From assembly GCA_007571225.1 (NCBI GenBank), contig RKRU01000011.1:1-6505 (forward strand): a DNA stretch of 6,505 nt, in the 5' to 3' direction. Under the pieces are notes generated by a model that was not told the origin of the DNA, searched no databases, and was given only the letters and a program-made list of their open reading frames with translations. The translations under genes and the position numbers were made by a program. This stretch comes from Nitrosopumilaceae archaeon (lineage in GTDB: Archaea > Thermoproteota > Nitrososphaeria > Nitrososphaerales > Nitrosopumilaceae). Of the stretch, positions 1-5,526 are shown piece by piece; position 1 is the stretch's first letter, and every line of letters starts with the position of its first letter.

Positions 1-323
1 TTGAGATCGATTACAAGGGCGCCCAGCGCAATCTGTGTAACTACAAATACGGTGGCAAGTGAGCTTGTCACCTTTATCTTCAGATCGGCCCGCTTGTTCA
101 GGTAGCTAGCAACCATAGTGGCAACCACGAGCGCTCCCGTAGTGGCAGCCGCCAGCCGGTGTATCCACTCTATGAGGTACTCTTCAGAAGGCATGATACC
201 GTTCGGGCACAGGGGCCACTCCGGACACGTAAGTCCCAGTCCTGCAGCCGAGATGTATCCACCAAGGAACATCAGCGAGTACAGCACAACCATAGTCGAC
301 AGGGCAAGGTACTGGATCGCCAA
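1..323 (-). CDS. ctaA: Heme A synthase (CtaA/Cox15 family), N-terminal part, cut by window edge
   Basis: Membrane enzyme that oxidises the C8 methyl of heme O to give heme A, the cofactor of the oxidase encoded just upstream. The frame shows a first membrane helix (from about LAIQYLALSTMVVLYSLMF), then the family loop: AAGLGLTCPEWPLCPNG with the paired cysteines CPEWPLC, then EWIHRLAAATTG, where the His of IHR is the expected heme ligand, then a second helix and, near the edge, a third (VTQIALGALVIDL). About 107 residues are visible of roughly 300 expected. The start is uncertain: no ATG lies in frame before the first helix. A TTG at 321-323, two bases after the preceding gene's stop, keeps the whole helix; the first ATG (291-293) would cut into it. 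An ATT further up is also possible. Close spacing suggests translational coupling in the cox operon. Confidence 0.85.
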   Translation of the reverse strand, partial: MAIQYLALSTMVVLYSLMFLGGYISAAGLGLTCPEWPLCPNGIMPSEEYLIEWIHRLAAATTGALVVATMVASYLNKRADLKIKVTSSLATVFVVTQIALGALVIDL

Positions 324-325
324 GG

Positions 326-1300
326 CTATTCTACAATCAATACCCCTTGCATTCCCTGCAGGGCATGTCCCGGCACGGTACAGATGTAGTGATAGTTTCC
401 CGGCGCCCCGGCCAAGAACGTGGTCGTGCCGCTCTCGCCGCCCTTTAGCGGATTTACAGGCGAGCCGATGGCAGAGTCCCAGATTACATTGGTATAGTCA
501 GTCGGTTCTACCACGACCCCAAACGAGTGGAACGAGATTCCTGTGTTGACTGTGGTGACCGTTATCTCGTCACCGGACTTTACGCGGATCTCCGGGTTTG
601 CTCCCTCATCTCCCTCAAGTCCGTTGAATCCAAACGTCCTAAAGTCGTCTGACTCTACAAAGTCAAATTCAAACTCGTGTGACACCCCCGTGGGCGGTGC
701 AGCCTCCCCGGTAGGTCCAGATACGGCCGCATCGGTCTCATCTGCAGGGCCGACTATAATCATGCCCTCCATGCCCTGTGCGCGATGTCCAGCTACGGTA
801 CAGATGTAATAGTACGTACCCTCCTCTCCGGGCACAAACTCGGATATTCCGCTCTCGCCGTTCAGCATAGGCTGTGTCGCAGTACCAATCTCCGTTCCGG
901 GTATGATGCCGTCGGTACCTTCGATCTCCTGTGTTACACCAAAGGCATGCAGTGATATTCCACTGCTCTCCACATTGAAGATGACCTTGTCGCCAACCTT
1001 CATGTTGATGGTCGGGTTGTTACCCTCCTCGCCGGGCAGCGCGTTGAACGCCATTGTAATAAAGTCATCTGACTCGATGAACAACAGATCCACAGTCAGC
1101 GTCTCGCCCGGCGACTCTTCAGGTGGCTGCGGAGGTGGCTCTACGGGCGGCGGCTTCACCACTGGAGGCAGTTCGGATATCCAATAGTCCCACAGGGCAA
1201 AGAATATCGCCCCGCCGACTATGCAGATGCCCAACATTATCGCCATCATCTTCCCGGCTCTTGCCGGTGAAGTTCTGTAGACATTCTGACTCTCGCTCAT
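326..1300 (-). CDS. Membrane-anchored tandem cupredoxin (two type 1 copper domains)
   Basis: A 324-residue probable electron carrier facing outside the cytoplasm. It has a short cytoplasmic N-terminus, one membrane helix (about 18-40), a proline-rich spacer (about 45-64), then two homologous plastocyanin-like domains (about 67-184 and 206-324). Each has a full type 1 copper set: His118, Cys167, His172, Met177 (CTVAGHRAQGM) and His258, Cys307, His312, Met317 (CTVPGHALQGM). The domains align throughout, for example FIESDDF/FVESDDF and ISLHAFGV/ISFHSFGV, so they arose by duplication. An SD (AGGTGAT, 1304-1310) overlaps the stop of the subunit I gene. Thaumarchaea are known to favour copper proteins over c-type cytochromes, so I infer that this protein passes electrons to CuA of the oxidase. 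A structural or copper-delivery role is possible. Confidence 0.93.
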   Translation of the reverse strand: MSESQNVYRTSPARAGKMMAIMLGICIVGGAIFFALWDYWISELPPVVKPPPVEPPPQPPEESPGETLTVDLLFIESDDFITMAFNALPGEEGNNPTINMKVGDKVIFNVESSGISLHAFGVTQEIEGTDGIIPGTEIGTATQPMLNGESGISEFVPGEEGTYYYICTVAGHRAQGMEGMIIVGPADETDAAVSGPTGEAAPPTGVSHEFEFDFVESDDFRTFGFNGLEGDEGANPEIRVKSGDEITVTTVNTGISFHSFGVVVEPTDYTNVIWDSAIGSPVNPLKGGESGTTTFLAGAPGNYHYICTVPGHALQGMQGVLIVE

Positions 1301-1308
1301 TTAATCAC

Positions 1309-2835
1309 CTAGTGCGACGGATTCTTCGCCTCAAACGGATAATAGTACTTGCCACCCACGCCGAACGGGTCGTCAGTGTTTGCAGGCTCTCCCCTGCCCG
1401 AACTGTATATCATATTTGCCAAGAAGATTGCCATGCTGACGCCGATTATCATAGCTCCGATGGAGGCAATCTGGTTCATTGCAATCCACTCCGGTATGGG
1501 TGGATAGTCAAATATGCGGCGCGGCATGCCGTACAGTCCAAGTACATGCTGAGTAAAGAAGACTAGTACGGTTCCTACAAATGAGAGGATAAAGTGAATC
1601 TTGCCCATGGCCTCGTTGTACATGCGCCCCGTCACATATGGGAACATATAGTAGAGATATCCAATAGAGCCAAAGGCGATGGTTCCCATTACAAACAGGT
1701 GAAAGTGCCCCACCACCCAGTAGGTGTCATGCGTGGTAAAGTCAAGGGGCATTGCGCTGTTTACGACGCCGCCTGCACCTGCAGAGAAGAAGAGCGCGAT
1801 TCCACCTACTGCCCACATCATGGGAGTGGAGAACCGGATGCGGCCGTTCCACATGGTTGCAATAAAGTTAAAGACATGCATTGCAGATGCCGGCACTGCT
1901 GCAAGCGTTCCGACCATAAATACGGTCTTTTCGGTAAAGGACATTCCCGTTGCATACATGTGATGCGCCCACGATGAGAATCCCACGATGGCCAGCAGTA
2001 CAAAGGCAAACACTCCAGACCCGTAGCTGTATATAGGACGCCTAGAGAACCTCGGGATTATCTCGTACATCATGCCTATGGCAGGAATTACAAGCACGTA
2101 TACTTCAGGATGGAACGTAAACCAGAATAGGTGCGCGTATGCTATTGGGTCCCCGCCCATGGCCGGATTGAAGAATCCGCTCACGCCAAGACGGTCGGTA
2201 AGCAACATCAGGAGGGCAGCTGCAAACGTCGGTATGGCAACCAAAATGATAAGGGACGATGACAGAAACGACCACGCCAGCAGCGGGACCTGTCCTATCG
2301 ACATGTCAGGATGCTTGCACTTTAGTATCGTAACCACAAAGTTGATTGCACCCAGTACAGAGGAGATGCCCAGTATCTTTAGCCCGAATATCCACATGTC
2401 GGCCGCAGGTCCAGGGGCGCTTATGATAGAGTAGGGCGGGGTGGCATACCACGTAAAGTCGGCAAATCCCAGCCATATCAGGGCTCCTGCGGGCGGGATC
2501 ATCCAGAATGCTATTGCATTGAGTTTGGGGTATGCCATGTCCTTGTACCGCACCATTATAGGTACAAAGTAGTTGCCCACCGCAGAGGCAAACGGTATGA
2601 TGAATAGGAATATCAGTGTGGTGCCATGTACGGTAAAGATTCTGTTAAATGTCATGGCGTCGCCTATAATCTGGGCGCCAGGCAGAAAGAGCTCAGCCCT
2701 TATTGCGAGCGCCAGCGCACCGCCCAAGAACAAAAATCCCAAGGACATAATCAAGTACAGTAATCCTACGTCTGTGTGGTGCGTGGAGAACATTATCTGC
2801 CATATGGGGCGCGGCTTTTGCAGTTCCAGTACCAT
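1309..2835 (-). CDS. coxA: Heme-copper oxidase subunit I (cytochrome c oxidase type)
   Basis: Catalytic core of the terminal oxidase: 508 residues, about 12 membrane helices, reducing O2 to water and pumping protons. Visible ligands: His70 (TVHGTT) and His379 for the low-spin heme, His377 for the high-spin heme (HDTYWVVGHFH), and His242, His291 and His292 for CuB. Tyr246 of HPEVY is the expected His-Tyr cross-link partner. D-channel residues are kept: Asn88, Asp99 (KDMAYP) and Glu244, which places it in the A1 type. PRR, the propionate-contacting arginines, is in GMPRRIFDYP. Oddities: the usual Gly before HPEVY is Phe241, and the K-channel lysine site (IKVFSW in classical enzymes) reads MHVFNF, so His320 stands where Lys is expected. 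SD GGGGGTG (2844-2850) lies 8 bases before the ATG. The gene sits 59 bases after the CuA gene and 8 before the cupredoxin. Confidence 0.97.
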   Translation of the reverse strand: MVLELQKPRPIWQIMFSTHHTDVGLLYLIMSLGFLFLGGALALAIRAELFLPGAQIIGDAMTFNRIFTVHGTTLIFLFIIPFASAVGNYFVPIMVRYKDMAYPKLNAIAFWMIPPAGALIWLGFADFTWYATPPYSIISAPGPAADMWIFGLKILGISSVLGAINFVVTILKCKHPDMSIGQVPLLAWSFLSSSLIILVAIPTFAAALLMLLTDRLGVSGFFNPAMGGDPIAYAHLFWFTFHPEVYVLVIPAIGMMYEIIPRFSRRPIYSYGSGVFAFVLLAIVGFSSWAHHMYATGMSFTEKTVFMVGTLAAVPASAMHVFNFIATMWNGRIRFSTPMMWAVGGIALFFSAGAGGVVNSAMPLDFTTHDTYWVVGHFHLFVMGTIAFGSIGYLYYMFPYVTGRMYNEAMGKIHFILSFVGTVLVFFTQHVLGLYGMPRRIFDYPPIPEWIAMNQIASIGAMIIGVSMAIFLANMIYSSGRGEPANTDDPFGVGGKYYYPFEAKNPSH

Positions 2836-2894
2836 CAGGCCTGCACCCCCATCATAACCATCATCCTCCGATGTTGTGATAAAAGCGTTATCAA

Positions 2895-3320
2895 CTACGG
2901 CTCCTCCACGTACAGGGTGCCGCGCATGTTATAATGTATGAGTCCGCAGTATTCACGGCACTGTATGTCGTGCACACCCGGCTCGTCTGGGGCAAACCAT
3001 ACAGTATTGACCCTGCCCGGTATCGCATCGATCAGAACTACATAGTCGTGTATGTTAAATGAATGTATCACGTCTGTGGCGGTAACCTCGAACTTGTACG
3101 CCTTGCCAGCCTCGACATGCAGTTCGCCTATCTCCTTTGTACCGTCCTCATGCTCAAACGTCCAGAACCACTGCTGGCCCGTAACCTTGATTATCTCTGC
3201 GTCTGCTGGCACATGCTCGATTAAGCGCTCGACCTCCCAGGCCTCCGCGCCCACCCAAGTCATCAGTGCCACGACTATACCTATGTAAATCCATTCCGGC
3301 CAGTTTGAATGTCCTGCCAT
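2895..3320 (-). CDS. coxB: Oxidase subunit II, C-terminal half: one helix plus CuA domain
   Basis: Electron entry subunit. It is 141 residues, against about 220-300 for a usual subunit II, because the N-terminal part is a separate gene. One membrane helix (about 7-28) follows HSNWPEW, which matches the loop between helices 1 and 2 of ordinary subunit II. Then come QQWFWTF (49-55), the aromatic cluster that guides electrons from CuA, and a cupredoxin fold with a complete binuclear CuA set: His86 (VIHSFNI), Cys121, Glu123, Cys125, His129 and Met132 (CREYCGLIHYNM). Its ATG overlaps the TAA of the upstream 87-codon gene by one base (TAATG), so the two halves are very likely made in step. The partner donating electrons is probably the tandem cupredoxin of this operon. 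Confidence 0.95.
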   Translation of the reverse strand: MAGHSNWPEWIYIGIVVALMTWVGAEAWEVERLIEHVPADAEIIKVTGQQWFWTFEHEDGTKEIGELHVEAGKAYKFEVTATDVIHSFNIHDYVVLIDAIPGRVNTVWFAPDEPGVHDIQCREYCGLIHYNMRGTLYVEEP

Positions 3321-3583
3321 TACCAGTCAGTCCCCTCGTACGGAGTGGGCTTGGCCTTGGGATGAGATTCCCTGAACCGCCATATCTGCCATATGATGGT
3401 GCCAGAGACCACTGCGCCCACAGTAAATGCCACAGTCATCATTCTAAAGAACAAGTTCCAGATCAGGACGCGCCGGTCAAGATATTCGCCAGGCTCATCT
3501 GTCTCTGCAAATACCATGCCAGCAGCCGGAATTGTTATCATTAATGCAACCAGTGTCAATGATAAACCAAACAAGCCCTTCAT
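3320..3583 (-). CDS. Probable N-terminal helix subunit of split oxidase subunit II
   Basis: An 87-residue protein, first gene of the operon. Residues 1-26 look like a signal peptide ending near VFA-E (LTLVALMITIPAAGMVFA), followed by an acidic stretch, then a membrane helix (about 46-66) and the tail WRFRESHPKAKPTPYEGTDW. A helix followed by a basic RFR patch and a Pro-rich link is how helix 1 of subunit II ends, and the next gene begins where helix 2 would begin. I infer that the pair replaces one two-helix subunit II; no metal ligands are present here. The ATG has no clear SD. A TATA box at 3613-3621 would start the transcript only about 8 bases upstream. An alternative is an unrelated small accessory subunit of the oxidase. 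Confidence 0.82.
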   Translation of the reverse strand: MKGLFGLSLTLVALMITIPAAGMVFAETDEPGEYLDRRVLIWNLFFRMMTVAFTVGAVVSGTIIWQIWRFRESHPKAKPTPYEGTDW

Positions 3584-3612
3584 GAGTAGTTGAAACAGAT
3601 GCCTTTTGGTTT

Positions 3613-3621
3613 CTATTTAAG
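3613..3621 (-). promoter_or_regulatory. TATA box of the cox operon
   Basis: Read on the minus strand the site is CTTAAATAG, close to the archaeal TATA consensus. Its centre lies 34 bases before the ATG at 3583, so initiation about 26 bases downstream gives a leader of roughly 8 bases. No SD is visible, in keeping with near-leaderless translation of the first operon gene. Confidence 0.55.
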
Positions 3622-3702
3622 GGTTTAGTGGGTTCGGTGGTATGACTTCACTTACCCCTCAATGGAATTTGACACCTTGTCGTATGCTCCCAAGCACGAC
3701 TG

Positions 3703-3707
3703 AAAAA
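3703..3707 (-). terminator. Possible T-run terminator after the methyltransferase gene
   Basis: On the minus strand GGGTTTTTCAG lies about 60 bases after the methyltransferase stop and before the cox promoter. Archaeal polymerase can stop at short T-runs, but five T's without a strong hairpin is weak evidence. The rest of 3584-3767 shows no gene. Confidence 0.25.
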
Positions 3708-3767
3708 CCCGTGTTGTACTACTAAAGACAGTAAGCTCCACACACGATACCGGAGACATGGCAGGAG

Positions 3768-4352
3768 TCACGATATCTTACTGATCAGGGTGATCCGAGT
3801 TGCCGGGAATGTCTCAGACGGACGGACGGCCGCATCCCGCACATGAATGGGAGCGTCTGCCATTACCGCGGCCCCCAGGCCGGTCCAACGCCTTACCATG
3901 TTGCGCAGCCTGCTCCGCTGATCAACTGGAGACTCCGACTCCCCAAACCACTCACAACTCATTATGTGCTTGCGGGCGACCCTGTACATCTCATGCATGC
4001 CGCGCTCCAGCGTCTGATCATCAAGATAGTTCAACAGTCCGTGTGTAAATACCAAGTCTACTGAAGAATCGACAAACGGCATCTCCGCAATCATTCCACG
4101 CAGAAAGCATGCATGCGGCATCTTGGATCTAGCAATTGCCAGCGCGCGATAGTTGGGGTCCACCCCGTATATGGAGACGGTATCCGGCAGCAGTCTCATA
4201 TCTACGGCAGTACCGCAGCCGACTTCCAGCACGCTTGCACATCCCAACGCAGATGCAGTATACACAAGCCGTTCTGCAAACTCCCGATCATACCGTTCCT
4301 CGTTTGTGTCGGCATATGAGTTCCAGAACTCATGGTCGTATCTGGCGCGCAT
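3768..4352 (-). CDS. Class I SAM-dependent methyltransferase
   Basis: A soluble 194-residue protein with a Rossmann-type methyltransferase fold. Counting from the start chosen here, motif I is VLEVGCGTA (41-49), the SAM ribose-binding acidic residue is Asp65 (YGVDPN), motif II lies around GMIAEMPF (86-93), and SVDLVFTHGLLNYL (97-110) covers strand 4 and after. The pattern FTHGLL then MYRVARKHIMSCEWFGE resembles the methylases associated with pseudaminic acid or other sugar biosynthesis, but the C-terminus differs and the substrate cannot be read from sequence. Start choice: an in-frame ATG at 4400 exists but lies inside the preceding gene. The ATG at 4352 has a clean SD (GAGGTG, 4362-4367) with a 9-base spacer and lies 29 bases after that gene's stop. 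A GTG at 4362-4364 is also possible. It forms a two-gene unit with the Cys/His-rich protein. Confidence 0.85.
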   Translation of the reverse strand: MRARYDHEFWNSYADTNEERYDREFAERLVYTASALGCASVLEVGCGTAVDMRLLPDTVSIYGVDPNYRALAIARSKMPHACFLRGMIAEMPFVDSSVDLVFTHGLLNYLDDQTLERGMHEMYRVARKHIMSCEWFGESESPVDQRSRLRNMVRRWTGLGAAVMADAPIHVRDAAVRPSETFPATRITLISKIS

Positions 4353-4361
4353 ACGATCAGG

Positions 4362-4367
4362 CACCTC
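4362..4367 (-). promoter_or_regulatory. Shine-Dalgarno site that decides the methyltransferase start
   Basis: GAGGTG on the minus strand, nine bases before the ATG at 4352. A second SD-like AGGAGGTG (4376-4383) overlaps the stop of the upstream gene. Both lie downstream of the ATG at 4400, which argues against that longer start. Confidence 0.6.
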
Positions 4368-4381
4368 GTCTGTGGCACCTC

Positions 4382-4564
4382 CTAGTGTATGCATTCGCAT
4401 CGGACCATCATAGTATCAAATGTACAGTCATGTGGGCCGTCCGAATATCCAGATACAGGAATTCTTATCATGCAGTCGTTGTGACGTCCCTTCTTGCAGA
4501 ACCAACAGACAGACAGCTCAGAACCATCCCGGCCGCCGTTATTATCACCTGCAGTACAGCTCAC
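4382..4564 (-). CDS. Small Cys/His-rich protein, probably zinc- or other metal-binding
   Basis: A 60-residue protein starting at GTG. After a loose polar N-terminus (1-18) it has a dense ligand pattern: Cys20-x2-Cys23, His28, Cys31, then His45, Cys47, and Cys56-x-Cys58-x-His60 at the very end. CWFCKKGRHNDC followed by HDCTF and CECIH looks like two treble-clef or zinc-ribbon-like half sites. Such spacing is not expected by chance, and the frame stays open in a region that is otherwise non-coding just upstream. A TATA-like site about 27 bases before the GTG suggests a leaderless message. It ends 29 bases before the preferred methyltransferase start, so the two are probably co-transcribed. I do not recognise a named family; a metal-dependent regulator, RNA-binding protein or metal store are all possible. 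The N-terminal start is less sure than the body. Confidence 0.68.
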   Translation of the reverse strand: MSCTAGDNNGGRDGSELSVCWFCKKGRHNDCMIRIPVSGYSDGPHDCTFDTMMVRCECIH

Positions 4565-4587
4565 AATCCCACATACACCCCACCTGC

Positions 4588-4594
4588 CTAAAAA
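4588..4594 (-). promoter_or_regulatory. TATA-like element for the Cys/His-protein and methyltransferase unit
   Basis: Minus-strand GTTTTTAGG, centred near 4591, about 27 bases before the GTG at 4564. This is the distance expected for a leaderless archaeal transcript. The match to the TATA consensus is moderate. Confidence 0.35.
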
Positions 4595-4681
4595 CCCCTT
4601 GCCATCATGTATTGGAACCGGGCTCTAGGTACGAACCAATCCAAGATCAGAGTGGCAGTCTGGATTCAGGTGTTTACAGTG

Positions 4682-4740
4682 ATGGGGATGGTGCAGTGGT
4701 GGTGGTGCAGTGGGGGGGGTGGTGCAGTGGTGGTGTTGTG
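4682..4740 (+). repeat. G-rich low-complexity tract with short direct repeats
   Basis: The 11-mer TGGTGCAGTGG occurs three times (4689-4699, 4703-4713, 4720-4730); the first and third copies extend to TGGTGCAGTGGTGGT. A run of eight G's lies at 4712-4719. The tract is nearly free of C on the plus strand. Polymerase slippage here would shift any frame that crosses it, and several close G-runs could form a quadruplex. Confidence 0.75.
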
Positions 4741-4817
4741 ACGGCATCAGCAACAGCAGTGGCAGTAGAAGCAGTGTCGGGGGCAGCGGCATCAGCAGCA
4801 GCGGTGGCAGCGGTGGC

Positions 4818-4856
4818 GGTAGCAACAGCGTCATGCCCACGCAGTACCAGGCCTCC
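4818..4856 (+). repeat. Direct repeat, copy 1 (39 bp)
   Basis: Pairs with 4891-4929; 34 of 39 bases match. Read in frame it encodes GSNSVMPTQYQAS. Of five differences from copy 2, four are third-position silent changes (AAC/AAT, CAG/CAA twice, TCC/TCT) and one changes Ser to Asn. Confidence 0.9.
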
Positions 4857-4890
4857 ATCTATATGTCAGGCAACTGCGTCAACTGTAATA

Positions 4891-4929
4891 GGTAACAATA
4901 GCGTCATGCCCACGCAATACCAAGCCTCT
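4891..4929 (+). repeat. Direct repeat, copy 2 (39 bp)
   Basis: Second copy, encoding GNNSVMPTQYQAS. It begins 73 bases after copy 1, one more than 24 codons, so the copies lie in different frames. A one-base indel between two units of a formerly in-frame 24-residue repeat would explain this. Confidence 0.9.
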
Positions 4930-4941
4930 GCGGGGCAATAG

Positions 4942-4950
4942 TAAAATAAT
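4942..4950 (+). promoter_or_regulatory. TATA box of the GCPAC membrane protein gene
   Basis: TAAAATAAT, centred 25 bases before the ATG at 4971. This spacing predicts initiation at or next to the start codon, a leaderless message. No SD is seen before the ATG. Confidence 0.55.
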
Positions 4951-4970
4951 TCGGAAACCAAGAGAAATGT

Positions 4971-5504
4971 ATGCAGACAAAAGTACAGATCATTGTCGAT
5001 GTCCTGACTACCAGAAGGTATGCCTCCGTGGCCGTGCTGAGCGGGACGGGGCTGGGCATCATATACTATCTGTTGACAATGTCCATGCTACCTGCACACA
5101 TGGAGACTGGAGTGCTGGACTCGGCCGCCACATATCTGGCTGCATCTATAGCACTGACTGCTACAATCTCTGCCCTCGCAGGGATCAACTTTGCGCTCAT
5201 GGCCCTCAAGATAAAACGTGCAAGGATGATGATGAACGTGACGGCCGCCACGGCGCGCACTCCGGGCACGTCGTCTGCAAGGGCAAACCTCACTGCACTA
5301 CTAGGCGGCGTATTTGCCGCATTTACCCCAGGCTGCCCGGCATGCACCGCTCCCCTGGCCGTAATACTAGGAACCGTGGGCGGACTTTCGCTGTTTCCCA
5401 TGCAGGGACTTGAGCTGAAGATTCTGTCAGTAGGGGTACTGCTGGCCTCCATATGGTGGGTTGCAAGGGGGCTGCAGAAGCGCAGCTGTTGCAAGATTGG
5501 ATGA
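4971..5504 (+). CDS. Four-helix membrane protein with a GCPAC motif, function unknown
   Basis: A 177-residue integral membrane protein. Likely helices lie at about 18-38, 52-79, 107-135 and 149-165, with a basic loop (KIKRAR, 80-85) between the second and third and a C-terminal tail ending CCKIG. The notable motif is FTPGCPACTAPL (118-129) at or within helix 3, with Cys122 and Cys125 in a CxxC arrangement, plus Cys173-Cys174 near the end. A CxxC at a membrane surface suggests thiol-disulfide exchange or metal (for example copper) handling; this is inference only. I do not recognise a named family. The ATG at 4971 fits a TATA box 25 bases upstream. Another ATG four bases earlier opens a different frame that runs 148 codons but lacks membrane helices and is rejected. 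The gene stands alone and converges on the tRNA gene. Confidence 0.85.
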   Translation: MQTKVQIIVDVLTTRRYASVAVLSGTGLGIIYYLLTMSMLPAHMETGVLDSAATYLAASIALTATISALAGINFALMALKIKRARMMMNVTAATARTPGTSSARANLTALLGGVFAAFTPGCPACTAPLAVILGTVGGLSLFPMQGLELKILSVGVLLASIWWVARGLQKRSCCKIG

Positions 5505-5526
5505 CCGCAGCCGGTTGGACTGACTA

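Larger units (their letters stand above)
4607..4941 (+). pseudogene. Probable remnant of a Ser/Gly-rich repeat protein gene
   Basis: No single frame reads through, but pieces in successive frames look coding. One frame opens at an ATG (4607) and gives KIRVAVWIQVFTVMGMVQWW before ending shortly after a run of eight G's (4712-4719). From about 4738 another frame gives a Ser/Gly-rich stretch leading to GGGSNSVMPTQYQASIYMSG and then NCVNCNR before a stop. A third segment, shifted by one base, gives GNNSVMPTQYQASAGQ and a stop at 4939-4941. The repeated peptide is encoded by 39-base copies that differ mostly at synonymous sites, which points to past selection on protein. I infer a frameshifted gene or gene end; a simple-sequence expansion with no gene history is the alternative. 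No product can be named. Confidence 0.4.

Noticed and set aside
903..2857. Several open frames of 80-150 codons on the plus strand opposite the cupredoxin and subunit I genes
   Set aside because: They mirror strongly coding, well-recognised minus-strand genes, show no family motifs of their own, and have no promoter or ribosome site.
3739..3750. ACACACGATAC shared with a site near 5874-5884
   Set aside because: Eleven matching bases in two unrelated contexts with no shared flanks or position relative to promoters; chance is adequate.
4625..4858. Minus-strand Leu/Pro-rich frame
   Set aside because: It is the complement of the simple repeats; the Leu/Pro runs reflect base composition, not a membrane protein.
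4682..4929. CRISPR-like array or inverted-repeat mobile element in the repeat area
   Set aside because: Only two copies of the 39-base repeat, direct not inverted, 73 bases apart, no spacer regularity, no transposase and no target duplication.
4420..4941. A 173-codon plus-strand frame through the Cys/His-protein gene and the repeat area
   Set aside because: Its first part is antisense to the better supported Cys/His gene, and its middle is low-complexity Ala/Val from the AGC/GGT repeats; only the last part is used, as a piece of the remnant.
4967..5413. A 148-codon plus-strand frame with many Cys and His starting four bases before the membrane protein
   Set aside because: It overlaps a frame with four clear membrane helices; the Cys/His content follows from the shifted reading of that gene and has no ordered spacing.
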